A stretch of DNA of 64,000 nucleotides from Todiramphus chloris collaris. Its lineage: Eukaryota; Chordata; Aves; Coraciiformes; Alcedinidae. The position numbers and the translations under genes were made by a program. Location of the stretch: NCBI GenBank assembly GCA_025345505.1, contig JANVCC010000076.1:7427577-7491576 (forward strand), read 5' to 3'. Below are positions 37,198 to 49,093 of this stretch, in pieces (position 1 is the first letter of the stretch; each line of letters begins with the position of its first letter). The notes beneath the pieces were generated by a model that saw nothing but the letters and a program-made list of their open reading frames with translations, had not been told where the DNA came from and searched no databases.

Positions 37198-37267
37198 AAA
37201 GTAATCCAGATTGATCCAGAGAAGGCAACACTGTTTCCAACTGGCCCTTGCCCTGTTTTCTTAGAAG
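37198..37267. other. Short spacer
   Basis: Seventy bases between the LTR-like block and the following CR1; nothing recognised. Confidence 0.4.
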
Positions 37268-37659
37268 GGACACAGAGCTATGAAAATAGGCTGAGGGACC
37301 TGGGATTGTTCACCCTGGAGAGGACTCCAGGGGGACCTTATAACTGCCCTCCAATACCTGAAGGGAACCTACAGAAAGGCTGAAGAGGGACTTTTCGCAA
37401 GACTGTCCAGCAATAGGACAAGGGGAAATGATTTCAAACTGAAGGAGCACAGGTTTAGATTGGATCTCAGGAAGAAGTTCTTCAGCATGAGGGTGGTGAG
37501 ACTCTGGAATAGACTGCCCAGAGCGGTTGTGGATGCCCCCTCCCTGGAGGTGTTCAAGGCCAGGCTGGATGAGGCTGAGAGGCGTCCCTGCCCATGTCAG
37601 GGAGGCTAGATTAGATGATCTCTGAGGGCCCTTCCAACCTAAGGCATTCTATGATTCTT
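37268..37659 (+). mobile_element. CR1 LINE 3' part, plus strand
   Basis: From the RT end region (AGGCTGAGGGACCTGGGATT with small differences) to the 3' tail CATTCTATGATTCTTG. It is the closest relative in the window of the CR1 at 1-254. 5'-truncated and non-coding. Confidence 0.95.
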
Positions 37660-37727
37660 GACACAGATCATACCAGTCTCTCTACGGCAAACAGTCTCTC
37701 CAGTGGCAAACATTTTCATCACTTTCC

Positions 37728-37850
37728 ACATCAGGTTGGCAGGGGCTCTGAGCAACCTGCTCTAGTTGTAGATGTCCCTGCTCACTGCAGGGGTGTTGGA
37801 CTAGATGACCTTGAAAGGTGCCTTCCAATCCAAATCTGTCTTTGATTTTA
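37728..37850 (+). mobile_element. CR1 LINE 3' tail, plus strand
   Basis: A 120-bp CR1 end (GAGCAACCTGCTCTAGTTG, TTGGACTAGATGACCTTGAA, GCCTTCCAATCC). The terminal GATTCT units are eroded. It lies 70 bp after another CR1 tail but belongs to a different subfamily, so it is a separate insertion. It is similar to the tail at 46706-46844. Confidence 0.88.
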
Positions 37851-38995
37851 TTGTAATTTGATCCTAATTTTTTTAAGTAACTGGACCGCATTTGATGAAA
37901 ATTTTAGCAAAATTTTAACAGATTAACTAATTTAAGTTTTTATATTATAAATACCTAAATAAATTACACATTTCACAATCTGAGCCAACATCAACACAAT
38001 GGGGCAACACTAAATGTACAAGAATAACAACATAAAAACAAAGAGAACAAAGACAGACGGTTGCTCTTACTCTAAAACATCCAATTTAATAGCAATTTTT
38101 AGAAGTGTGAGTGTCCATATTTTGCATGCTGCTCTCCACTTCCCCAGAAACTACCAAAGGACGTAATGAAAACCCCAATATGAATCACTTATTTGGACAA
38201 AACACACAGGCTATTTAAATAGTCATTCTCATCTGCTGTCACAAGACAAAGGCTTACAATTTTCTTCCGTTTAATACCTTTTAAATTGTGAGAATGTCAT
38301 CATGCTCTTTAAAAGCAGAAGAGAAAGGGCTGGGGACAAGCACATCATTTCAGTGCAATATCCCAGCACTGCAATGGATTGCTGCCAACGGTACACATGC
38401 TTAATTCATGTCTTGTAACAAGAAAAGATGAAGGCCAGTTGTGAGACGCATTACATGGCACCATACAAAAGGTGCCAGTATTTTATAGTGCTGTCATATT
38501 AAAAAAAGGGGTAACAGAAAATATGACATTTAATACAATTGTTCCCTTCCTATCTTCAGAGAATTATCTCAAACCATTTCTAACAATAACTTTCTGCTCC
38601 TTTCAACTCTGCATAGCAAATCCAACTGCTGGAGAGGGAAGTATGTTATGCCAAGCCTCCTCTCCTGAAATCAGACGTGTCATTGCCAGCTAAATTGTGA
38701 AAGGAGTTCTGTAAGTACGATCTTGGGATGGGGCCTGCTGGAGAGCAATGAATACTAGGAAAACACAAGCTGGTAACTCCTACTGAATGCAATTGGTGAA
38801 ACAGTAGTAATTCTACAGCATCTAGATCGGAAAATAATAACTAGACAACAATTTCTGAATTTTGAACACTCATTTAGAACTTCAATCAAAATATATGAAG
38901 ATGTCTAAAATATTTCACAGATATACCAGATAATAATTATCTCTTCTTTTCCCCCCCAATGTCAAATTATAACCTAAATTAACAACGTAAAATGA
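37851..38995. other. Unique AT-rich DNA
   Basis: About 1.1 kb with no repeat or gene recognised. The first 150 bp are almost pure A/T. Confidence 0.6.
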
Positions 38996-39103
38996 CAGGC
39001 TGGTTTGGGATGGAAGGAACCTTTCAAGGTCATCTAGTGCAACCCCTTAGAAATAACCAGGGACATCTGCAATTAGAGCAGGTTGCTCAGAGCCCAGTCT
39101 CAT
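38996..39103 (-). mobile_element. CR1 LINE 3' tail, minus strand
   Basis: Plus-strand text GGCTGGTTTGGGATGGAAGG, TTCAAGGTCATCTAGTGCAA and AGAGCAGGTTGCTCAGAGCC is the reverse of a CR1 tail like those at 37728 and 46706. It is only 108 bp and ends just before a second, different minus-strand CR1. Confidence 0.88.
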
Positions 39104-39120
39104 TATATAAATTTCCATAT

Positions 39121-39838
39121 CACAGAATGTTAAGGGTTGGAAGGGACCTCGAAAGATCATCTAGTCCAATACCCCTGCCAGGGCAGGACCACCTAGAGCA
39201 GGTCACATAGGAATGTGTCCAGGCAGGTTTTAAATGTCCCCAGAGAAGGAGACTCCACCATTCCTCTGAGCAGCCTGTTCAGAGCTCCATGACTCACAGT
39301 GAAAGAGTTTTTCCTTATGTTTCTGTGGAACCTCTCATGCTTACATCCATTGCCCCTTGTCCTATCATTGGACACAACAGAGAAGAGCCTGGTTCCATTG
39401 TCCTGACACTCACCCTTTATGTATTTATAAACATTAATGAGGCCACCCCCTCAGTCTTCTCCAAGCTAAAGAGCTCCGGCACCCTCAGCCTTTTCTCAGA
39501 AGGGAGATGCTCCACTCCCTTAATCATATTTGTGGCTCTGCACTGGACTCTCTCAAGCAGTTCCCTGTCCTTTTGGAACTGAGGGGCCCAGAACTGGACA
39601 CAATATTCCAGGGCAGAGTAGAGGGGGAGGAGAACCTCTCGACCTACTAACCACACCCCTTCTAGTACACCCCAGGATGCCATTGGCCTTCTTGACCAAG
39701 AGGGGGCACTGCTGGCTCATGGTCACCCTGCTGTCCACCAGGAACCCTAGGTCCTTTTCTCCCCATGCTACTCTCTAACAAGTCAGTCCCCAACCTACCC
39801 TGGTACATAGGATTATTCTTTCCGAGATGCAAGACTCC
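39121..39838 (-). mobile_element. CR1 LINE, RT C-terminus to 3' end, minus strand
   Basis: A 718-bp CR1 with its 3' end at 39121 (CACAGAATG on plus). Its 5' break is at the ATGCAAGACTC text near 39838. It is closely similar to 11617-12360 in the same order, so it belongs to the same subfamily. Minus-strand translation keeps [20 protein letters not shown] and [12 protein letters not shown], but with a shortened ALV region and broken frames. It sits beside an older tail at 38996-39103. Confidence 0.95.
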
Positions 39839-39904
39839 AAGAGGAAGGAATACACTGAAGGATTTTACTATTTTGATGGTTTTTATAGTTCTAAAGAGGG
39901 TCTC

Positions 39905-40168
39905 TTCTCACAGGTAACAGGCAATAGAAGAGGAAGCAGCCTCAAGTTGCAGTAGGAGAGGTTTAGATTGGACTTGGGGAAAAATGTCTTCCCTGAAAGG
40001 GTTGTCAAGGCCTGGTCCAGGCTGCCCAGGGCAGCGGTGGAGTCCCCATCCCTGGAGATGTGGTGCTGAGGAACGTGGTTTAGGAGTGGGCTTTGCAGTG
40101 CTGGGTTAATGGTCAGACCTGATGGTCTTGAAGGTCTTTTCCAACCAAAATGATGCTATGATTCATGA
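39905..40168 (+). mobile_element. CR1 LINE 3' tail, plus strand
   Basis: Contains AGTTGCAGTAGGAGAGGTTT, GGTTTAGGAGTGGGCTTTGC and AGGTCTTTTCCAACCAAAAT, ending ATGCTATGATTCATGATT. It belongs to the subfamily of the 18338-18566 piece and is opposite in direction to the CR1 that ends 67 bp before it. Confidence 0.93.
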
Positions 40169-43100
40169 TTTTGATTATCATTGTAGTAAACACTAGCTCA
40201 ATGGATACATTTGTGTGCCAAGAGCAGGATACACTAGGAGTTAGATGTACTAACAAATCTACTCATTATTTTGAAATCTATTTCATCATCTTTCATGTGC
40301 CCTGTCCATTTACACCACCAGATGGTAATTCATAACATTAACAGACCTAAGGATCTTACAAGCTTTAGATTCTCATTTGAACTTTTCCCTGCCTTTTCTA
40401 TGAAATAACTTTGCAGATATTGCACACTTTCATCTATTTATGTCCTCCTTTCTTTCTTCCCTTCATATTTCTGTAACTCTCTTTTTTAATTCTAATGATC
40501 CCTTTTCCAGCCTTCCTTAGCAGAGTTCAAACCCACCAATGCTTAAGCATGAGTTCAGTGTCTCTCTCAACTTGGGCAAGTTGGCACCATGAGTTTCTAC
40601 AAAGGCTACTGGCCTCTTATCAAAACTGTATTTCTTGCTTAATAACATCTCAACAAAAAAAACATCCCCATGAAGAAATAAAATCAGTGTGCAACAACAA
40701 CAAAAAAGCTTTAGCAGCAGCAAAGTGACTTTCTCTTAATGAACAATGTGTAACTAAAATACATAATTTCGCTGTTATTGAATGAAATGGACTTTGTGGT
40801 TCTCTCAATAGTTCTGTTTTATCACATGCAACTCACCATGAAATACTTTCAAAAACCTCCTAACTTACAAGTTGTCTTTCATATTATTTGCTCTAAAATC
40901 AATCAAGTATCTTGCTAACAAATCTTTTTTTGTCAAATATAGTAAGGGGGAGAGAAGAGAAGAAAAAAAAAAAAAAGAAGAAAGCCACATACACGATACA
41001 AGTCAGCAGTGAACAGGATTCTTATTGTTGCAATCCAATTAAAACCACTCACTTGGAAGCCAGAGCTGATAAAAGACTGCAGGAAACCAACTATGCCAAA
41101 CTATTCATACACAGTATTTGAAAAGCAACTCACCAGTTTGACATATGATGGGCAATAGGAAGTAAAAAGAAAGAAAAGGAAGAAAAAAAAAAAGGGAGGG
41201 GGGACAGACACAAAACAAACAAGTAACTCTTTTTTAAGAAGTTCCCATATTTTAATAAAAAGACACAAAATTGTGATTAGTGATGGATTTTAAAACTATA
41301 CAAGAAAAGCCAATGGAGACATTTGGTTACTAAAGACCATTTGCTATGTTAGAAGAAAAAGCAAAACTACAAATCCAATCTCTGACTTAAAAAAAAAATT
41401 CCAGTTAACCTCTCAGTTTCCCAGTTCTGCAAAGAAATACTGAGTCTTAAGAGATTGAAACCTGGCTGCATTTCAATCCAGAGCAAAACTTTACTGAGAA
41501 GAAAATGTCTGTCAAGTTTTAAACATTCCTGAAGACCTTAACCAAACTTTCTTCTGCCTCAGCTCATTTGCAATCTGTTTTTTACACATATAATAAAAAT
41601 TATCTTCTAAAATTTCATTTGAGAAGTATGATGTAAGTACAGAGCATTAAAATGTTTCAATGTTTCTATAAGTAGAAAGGAAGCCTGCACAAGAGCAAAA
41701 TTTGTCAATTGTTACAAGTCTTTTGTGAGAAGAAAATTTAACTCCCAGATTAAATATTCTGCAATACATGAATATGCTTCAGTATGCACCTAAATTCATG
41801 AAAGCATCAGAGTTGCTGGAGCAACTGTTCACTTCTGTTCAGCTGTGAACATCAATTAAATTAGGCTGGCTGAGGCAACAACTTACATTTGAAATGGATG
41901 CAAAACATTCATTCTAAATAAAGCTGGCAACATTAATACAATTAGAGACATTTACATTGAAGTACCCCTTTTTGTTTCAGCACGTAAATCCAATAAATGG
42001 AAAAGAAGAAACTGAAGTACTAATGAAACATGGGTTTATTTGTGACAGAGTGATGCTTAACTGTGTTTAAAAACACACTTGTCTCCTTTTATTCACTATT
42101 ACCAGTTCAACATGTGTGTAAAATTACACTGTTTCTGGTGAAGCAGTGTACAGTTCTTCATCAAATAATTAATAATTAAATCTTGATCATAAAAAGACAC
42201 TTCAGGTTCCAAGTGTCCAGCTCTGATTCCAAGCTTCACCATACAAGTTGTTTTCCAGAGACCTAAACTTACAGACAGTTACCTAAATATGCTGCTGTAT
42301 CCAAGTCTGAACCTAGACTTTTTGGTTTAAACCAAAAGAGTTCAAGTGGTGGTTTTGGTCAAACAATTGCAAAAAGCCTCTCTGGCTGGCTGTCCATTAT
42401 GCACCATACGATAACCACACATATAGCAAAGCAATTCAGAACTGTATTGGGTTTTACAAAGCAATGTATTCTTTACATCTTCACTTCCATTATTACTTAC
42501 ATTATCTACACAACAATATATGATCATCAGTGATATAATTTTACATAAGTAATAACACTTATTAATCTAATTAATAGATAACATGCATAAAAAATGTATT
42601 TCTATATTCACACTTAGTAAGGTGAAGTCTCTGAAACAAGACTGAAGGATCAAAATAAGACTTCACCTTTCTCAAACTCTCAAGCAAATGCTATGCAACA
42701 AACCCTGCCAGCTTAATTTCTCTACTTCAGACACTATAATGCTAATATATTAGATGTTGTGAGGAGTAAGTAAGGTTCACTCTTCAAGGTGAAGCATTGC
42801 ACTTGTACTAATGTTTGATAGGCAATAATGCAGTTTATTGCATAATGATGATTACCATACTGACGCACTTCAGCAAAGTGCAATAATGCCACATGACACA
42901 ACACTTTGAGGCCCACTTAAAATAAAACCCAAGGAAATTATTAATTACAGTACTTTTTAAAACCAGGTAAAAAATATAACATCAGTCAAGAGTATTATTA
43001 TTACAGTCAATTTCCTGCATGTTTAAAAAATATCTCTCAGTAATACACAGTGCATAGATATGCAGCATGGTTAGATACCAACATGACATATATCTTCAGT

Positions 43101-43212
43101 ATATAGAGAAAATTACAGTGCACAAGACAGTTAGCCAGGAGTGAGTTGTAAGTCTCTGGATAAATGAAGATTAATGTCACAGAGCTAAGCTAACATGTAT
43201 TATAATGATATA
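40169..43212. other. Unique AT-rich DNA
   Basis: About 3 kb with no gene or clear repeat. Purine-rich tracts lie at 40951-40983 and 41161-41208. Two stretches (41820-41990 and 42780-42960) have a conserved-noncoding look, the second with a hairpin GCAATAA/TTATTGC at 42822-42841 and an ATTGCATAA motif. Confidence 0.55.
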
Positions 43213-43450
43213 ACAATAATAATAGTTCCTACTGTTACAGCATCTTTTATCTGTGGAGCTCAGAGCACTAATTGAAACTCACAACATCCCTGCAAGGTAG
43301 GTGCATTTTATTATCAGGGTTCTACAAATTGAAAAATGAAGGCACAGATACTTAAAACAGCTTGCCCCAGGTCATGGAAAGAGCCACCAGTTAAACCAGA
43401 AATACAACTTTCAGTTTTGAGTTCCCAGTTTTCATTCTCCTATATCCATA
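43213..43450 (-). repeat. MIR SINE, minus orientation
   Basis: An ancient tRNA-derived CORE-SINE. The plus strand follows the MIR reverse complement over most of its length: CTCACAACATCCCTGCAAGG then TAGGTGCATTTTATTATC, then GAAAAATGAAGGCACAGATA and GCTTGCCCCAGGTCATGGAA. MIR was active before birds and mammals split, so survival at this quality suggests the surrounding DNA is slow-changing. Confidence 0.85.
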
Positions 43451-43487
43451 ACAGTAATATTAATTAAAACTCCCAACAGAAGACAGT

Positions 43488-43525
43488 AAGGATCTCACTG
43501 AAATCAATGGCAATGTTGTTCATCT
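43488..43525. repeat. Possible relic of the old sauropsid repeat
   Basis: GGATCTCACTGAAATCAATGG resembles the GAAGTCAATGG core of the repeat suggested at 4636. It is short and therefore uncertain. Confidence 0.2.
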
Positions 43526-43605
43526 TGTTGAGGAGAGTTCAACCACATCCCTAAACAACTCCACAGCCACATGAACATTGCAACACGTCAGATGGCCAGC
43601 CCACG

Positions 43606-43639
43606 CATGTACATGTACATGTGTGGCCACATGCATGTG
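43606..43639. repeat. Cluster of perfect palindromes
   Basis: Two self-complementary blocks, CATGTACATGTACATG (43606-43621) and CACATGCATGTG (43628-43639), lie 6 bases apart. A further pairing, CATGTG with CACATG, links them. They may form alternative hairpins or simply reflect an alternating purine-pyrimidine tract. Confidence 0.75.
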
Positions 43640-43713
43640 TGTGACTATATATAATTTGGATAAAACAGTTCATCAGATGTTTGATGATCTCTACAACAAG
43701 AGAAGAACATACA

Positions 43714-44009
43714 ATTACAGAATCCCAGCATGGTAGGAGTTGGAAGGCACCTCTGGAGATCATCCCGTCCAATCCCCTGCTCCAGCAGGGTCACCCAGAG
43801 CAGGGGGCCCAGGATCACATTGTCCAGGCAGGTTTGGAATCTCTCCAGAGAAGGAGACTCCACAGCCTCTCTGGGCAGCCTGGGCCAGGCTCTGGAATAC
43901 TCACAGGCAAGTAGTTTTACCTCATGTTCGTATGAAAAGAGTCTGTCTCTGTCTTCTTTACATGTTCCCTTCCAGGCATTTGTAGATATTAGTAAGAGTA
44001 CCCCCTGAG
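43714..44009 (-). mobile_element. CR1 LINE 3' end, minus strand
   Basis: The 3' end is at 43714 (ATTACAGAATCCCAGCATGG on plus). The text CAGCAGGGTCACCCAGAGCA and AATCTCTCCAGAGAAGGAGA places it in the same subfamily as 34120-34943 and 56279-57271. It is truncated near 44009. Confidence 0.94.
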
Positions 44010-44384
44010 CTTACAAATGACGACTGTGGCATTTCAGGAAATTGGGGGGGCTGAGGAGAGAACAAAGCACCTCCATCTACAGGATTTTCTCCTATAGTAT
44101 AATCTTGTGCTATTGTATCTTAAATATTCCAATCGGTTCTGATTATTTACACATCAAGCATCAGTGGTCCAGAGTATTATGGGAATAGCACACAGCTAAA
44201 AGCAAGAGACAGGACCAAGAAAACCACCAAGCTGTTTCTTCCCTACATGGAGAAGTGTTTACTCTACTGGAAAACATCAAAGTGCCTGTAAACAGAAATG
44301 CCCATTTAATCAGTTAGTCAGCAAGGCCCCTCTTGAAAGAGCAACACGGAAAACATCTTCTCAGGTTTTACTTAACTTTCTGCT

Positions 44385-44960
44385 CAAAGGGTGAATGCTG
44401 AGCCTCAGGGATCAGCCGGTGACATGAAAATCTATCTTCCAAATCACTCGGGTGTTTTTCAGTAATGAGTTCCCACTTCCCCAGCCCTGAAAGGCATGGC
44501 AAATAGAGTAATAGATCAAAGCGGCCCGGAGCCAAGCGAGTGCGGCTGTGGCAGAGAAAATGGCAGGGCTGCTGCCTGGTAATGAAAAGGGCCATCAGTA
44601 AGGGTTTACTCTGGAATTCAAACCTGTCACTTCCGATTTGAAACAAGGGATCCATTAGCTTAGTGCACTTTTTATTGTTATTGATTTGCAATCCTTTACT
44701 TTCTTTTAATTTCAAACCGGCATTGAATGCGTAACTGGTTTTTACTCCACAGAGTGAGTCGTGATGGTTTTGCTATCAAATAATTATTCTCAAACCACAT
44801 TTTCTTCCCGCATCAGCTTCTCAATGAGTTTCATTAATGCAGGCTTCCATTTACCTTAATTATGGTTTTGGCAGATTTGCTTTTAGCTGCACCTCACCTT
44901 ACCACAATAACATTTTGTCACAACCCTGGTTGAGTCAGAGTGGCCCTTAATTATTTCTTT
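44385..44960. promoter_or_regulatory. Enhancer-like, CpG-retaining block (candidate)
   Basis: An interval free of recognised repeats with about a dozen CpG, against very few in neighbouring DNA. It is densest at 44520-44554 (CGGCCCGGAGCCAAGCGAG). It also has many homeodomain-type cores: TAATGAG, GTAATGAAAAG, TCATTAATGC, CTTAATTATGG and CTTAATTATTTC. This mix is typical of conserved developmental enhancers. It is not protein-coding in a convincing frame. The call is from composition and motif impression, without an alignment. Confidence 0.35.
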
Positions 44961-46705
44961 TCCTGAAATACTGGGTGGGGGGAAGGGGGCTAAAGTGCAC
45001 AGACACATTTATTCATACTTTAAAAAAAAAAAAAAATTAAAAAACTGTCATTCTTTCATCTAACTTAAGCAAGCCACAAGGAAATCAGTTGCTTTTCCCC
45101 TTGCCTTATAAGAGGAACTACTACAAACAACGTAACTAAAAGTCGCAAAGAAATTCCAGAGATCAAGCCCAAAATATCAAAATTATGCCACTCATCTGAG
45201 CCATATCAGATGGAATTATATTGACACAGGACCCTACCGCAGAGCTGTCACACTGATAATTTGCTTCGCACCTTTGAATAGTTATTTCTTGCCTCAGTGC
45301 ACTCAGCCCAGCAAAGCAATGATTATTTTTATCCCAGTTCAGCAAAGCACTCACGTACACATCTACATTTCAGTATAAAACTAATATAAGGAGGTTATTC
45401 GTGTAAATTAAGTACATCCTTATGCACTTTGCCAGATCAGGATCACACTTCCCTGCAAGACTAAAGTCGAAGTCACTAAACCTGAATGTGGGAAATCAAT
45501 TTAGCAATGCTGGAGCTTTGCTGGACTGCTTTGCAAAGCTTCAGCTCCGCTTTTGAATGGAAATTTTAGGTTTCCCAGATACAAGCCCTGATCGTGACAC
45601 AAGCACATTTATATACATATGCATATAAATTTGTCTTTGTCTGTGTGTGTATATATATGCACATCCAAAAAAGACCTCTCCTGTTTCAACTAGCATTGGG
45701 TTTGCATCCTTTCCCTTCTGTCCCCACACTCTTTCCTTGTCTTTTGCAGCTTCACTAACTTTTTGAGATAGTCTTCACAGCAGAGAGTAGAGAATAAGAC
45801 ATTTACTTTCTGACACAACAGACACTGTTTTGAAGTGAAAATAGCATCATTTTATGAGGCAGCGCGTGCTGCTGTTCACAGCTTGCTCAAATCCAGTTTA
45901 AGCAATTACATTCTTCTTTTCTAACATTGCCTCACCTATTGCAAAGACATTGCTCCTTTTCAATGTTCAGTCTGACAAACTCTGTCTGTTGTATCCAAGA
46001 ACTGCACTTGTGAATCAATGTAACTGGTATTAACCATCGTGGAAGTTTATACATCTTCACTGAGCTATGATCTGTCATTTTAAACAGATTCCACAATTCT
46101 GTCTTGAAAGGTTCTTGCAATTTTTTCAATCTATGAAATTATTCCATTTTTTGATCACTGGCAGGAGGTACTGCTCTCTTAGATGGAGAATGACCATTCT
46201 ACAGCGTTAATAATATTAAGCATTGAATTATGCTTACTTGGCTTATATTTTAAAATACAGTGATATATGCATCTGTTTCCTTTAAAGCTAAAGTATCAGT
46301 AAAACAAAACACAAACACATTTTGCAATATTGTAGATCTTCCTGTGAAATATCATCAGAACGTGCCTGCAGCACCAGCCTTTAATTCAGCATTGCCAAAC
46401 ATCCACAGTCAACCACAACAGTCTGGGTTTGCTTACTAACTTCTCTTGTATTGTGTTTCTGTAGCTGAAAGTACCTGACTATGGAAATTCTTTCTATAAA
46501 AGACACAAAATAATTCATCTGCAACTAACACAGCTGATCTCCAAAATCTGATTCTTCATGTATTTCCAAGACACAGTTCTTTATGTTGATGACCTACGTG
46601 CAACGTGAGATCTAAAAATTACTCTGAAGCTGGTAAAGATCACTGTCCATTTACACAGAAATTCTGGATTCCTGGCCCTGAACAATAGTTCGATAAACTT
46701 CACTG
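44961..46705. other. Unique DNA, partly enhancer-like
   Basis: The CpG-retaining character of the previous block continues more weakly to about 46140 (for example near 45240, 45470, 45545, 45590 and 45862). A TA/TG simple tract lies at 45605-45660. No gene or mobile element recognised. Confidence 0.5.
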
Positions 46706-46844
46706 CCCCTAGAAGTGTTCAAGGTCAGGTTGGTTGATGCTCTGAGCAACCTGCTCTAGTTGCAGATGTTCTGGCTTACTGCAGGGGGGTCAGACTAATT
46801 GACCTCAAAAGGTCCCTTCCAACCCAAACCAGTCTGATTCTATG
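46706..46844 (+). mobile_element. CR1 LINE 3' tail, plus strand
   Basis: A 139-bp tail (GTGTTCAAGGTCAGGTTGG, GAGCAACCTGCTCTAGTTGC, CCCTTCCAACCCAAACCAG) ending CTGATTCTATGAAG. Confidence 0.92.
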
Positions 46845-48637
46845 AAGCTCACTGTGATATCACTTTCAGACTATAAATACTCCAATGTACTCTTATCTTT
46901 TGCCTTACTTGACACTTAACTGCAAGATAAAACTTCAGGTTCGCTTTACAGTCACCAGAAGAGATATTTCATCAGATCATCTCAAAACGTGATTTTGTCA
47001 AATGAGTAAAATTTCTCTGCTGTAACAGAACTCACAATTCTACATTATACTTTTTATTTTCTAGTAGTAACGAATGTTCAATGAGTTTTAGGGCCCAGCA
47101 TGACTGTATTACTCCAGTTTCTGTAGCAGTCATGAAAAATAATACGCTCTAGTCAATTCTAGATCTTCAGACAATTCCAAACTATCCCCTCATTATGTTT
47201 TATTTCCTACTCTCTCTTCCTCCATTGTAGTCTCTATTATTACATGAGGAGCTACATTTGGGTATAGATATTTTAATGACAACAGATCAAATAAGGTCAG
47301 CCACTGCAGTTGAGTTATTTATTTACTTTAAAGTAAACTAGAGTAATTGAGGCAGACGATCTTTCAAGAAAATGTTCCAATTAGGAGTTAAATGAGGACC
47401 GCTGAATTTTTCCAGTTTTCTCATACGATTCATGTGCTAAACTATTTTTTCTGTCTTGCAAAACTATTTTTTCTGTCTTGCATTCTCAGCACTTCCTTTA
47501 AATCCATCTAAACCCCAAATGAAAGGAATCCTAGATTAAAAACAATCACTGGGAACGCACATGTTATAAACAATTGAGCCAATAAGGTGAAATGAATTAT
47601 ACAAAGAACTATTTTACAAAAATACGCATATTCATCTCAGATTTACTAATAAGTATGTGAGAAATAAAATAAAAAATCTTGTCTCAAAGCATTTCCTTGT
47701 TTTCTCCAAAACTGGAAACTGCATTCAAGATGCAATAAAGCAAGCAAGGTGCCTTGAATCTTCCCAAATTAACTTTTTTTTCTCTCAAGTATCTGTTTAA
47801 AACACCACATGCAAGAAAATTTTGGGATCTCACTCCATCAGAAAACTGAAAACTTATCAAATGACAAAGCTGGTAAAAATTTCAAGCCTGGATATTTCAG
47901 TTATAACCTGACAATTTAAAAAATAAGTAAATATTAACTGATTAATTCATACTTATGCATATTAAGGGTGTCAAGGTAATTTTTTCTCTTGCATGGTAAA
48001 GATATTTTCACGCACATTCCAAAGCTTTAAGACCTAGTTTAAAGAAGTTAGGCATTTATGTGAAATGGTAGAGTTTAGCAATTCATTTGCATTAGCAAAT
48101 ATCAAAATCCCTGACGATTCTCTGTAACGACTTCCAGGGCACACAGTTTCTTCTGAATTGCCTCACACTTTCTGCCCTTAATATTCCAAACACATTTCCC
48201 AGACATACAGTCTCTGCCAGTTACTAAATGGTATTCAGCAAATTTATTGACTGCTTTCCAACATACTCTAGTGAATTAAAAATATTCTTTCCAAAACATC
48301 AAATACTCAGGTAGTCTTACACAACAGGAAATTCAGCACAGATTGGAGACAAAATTTCTGTGATGGCTTTTAAAAACATCTGTTTTAAAACTTTTCTTTG
48401 GTATAAAAATAACTCTTCACATACATTTATCCTTCCCCTGTAAGTCAGTCTCTTATGTATCTGAACTTTTGATCCTACAGCCAGAGGAAAACTATGAAAC
48501 AGCTTCAAAGACACAAGCCAGAACCTAAAATTCATAACTCCACACAATATGAAGATCATGGACTCACGAGAGACATCAATTTTATGGCACACGATAGTTT
48601 CCAGCCCTCAGGTAACCACTTCATGTGCTTTTTCTAT
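46845..48637. other. Unique AT-rich DNA
   Basis: About 1.8 kb. It contains an exact 22-bp tandem duplication at 47439-47482. No gene recognised. Confidence 0.6.
47439..47482. repeat. Exact 22-bp tandem duplication
   Basis: Two adjacent identical copies of a 22-base unit (AAACTATTTTTT then CTGTCTTGCA). With no differences between copies it is likely a recent slippage event. Confidence 0.9.
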
Positions 48638-48687
48638 TACACTGTCCCAGGCTCATGAAGGATTCCTGTTTCACCAAGTACAGCGCC

Positions 48688-48775
48688 CACACACTCAGCT
48701 AATAAGCAAAAGCGATTTTATTCAGGCACTCACACACACAACTAATAAGCAAAAGCAATGTTATTCAAGCAAACC
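48688..48775 (-). repeat. Tandem duplication within the LTR end
   Basis: Two near-identical units of about 43 bp share CTAATAAGCAAAAGC followed by a TTATTCA box. They duplicate the polyadenylation/U5-like part of the LTR. Only the left copy keeps a perfect AATAAA on the minus strand. Confidence 0.75.
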
Positions 48776-49071
48776 CAGCTAGTTACCTAACATCCCCATA
48801 TACATACACATTGACCCCAAGGTGGTAGACAAACCGCCGAGCAGAAGGGCACGTAGCGCAGTGCTCGGGAAGAGGAGTACGTAGGTCCTAATGCCTTCTG
48901 CAGGGCGTCCCCTGGATCAAGATGTGCATCAGGTTGACCTTCCGAAAAATGGAAAAGATCCCCTCTCCCTGCAGCAGCGGGCTACTTACAGCTCTCCTGG
49001 CAGGGGTGTGGAGACTGTTCTGGCATCGGTGCATGGGTGGCCAGCATGTGCACAGAGGCTGAACAGTATTT

Positions 49072-49093
49072 CCCCCCCCCCCCCCCCCCCCCC
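49072..49093. repeat. C22 homopolymer in the LTR
   Basis: Twenty-two C in a row on the plus strand. Such runs are error-prone in sequencing and can fold into i-motif/G-quadruplex forms. The true length should be treated as uncertain. Confidence 0.95.
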
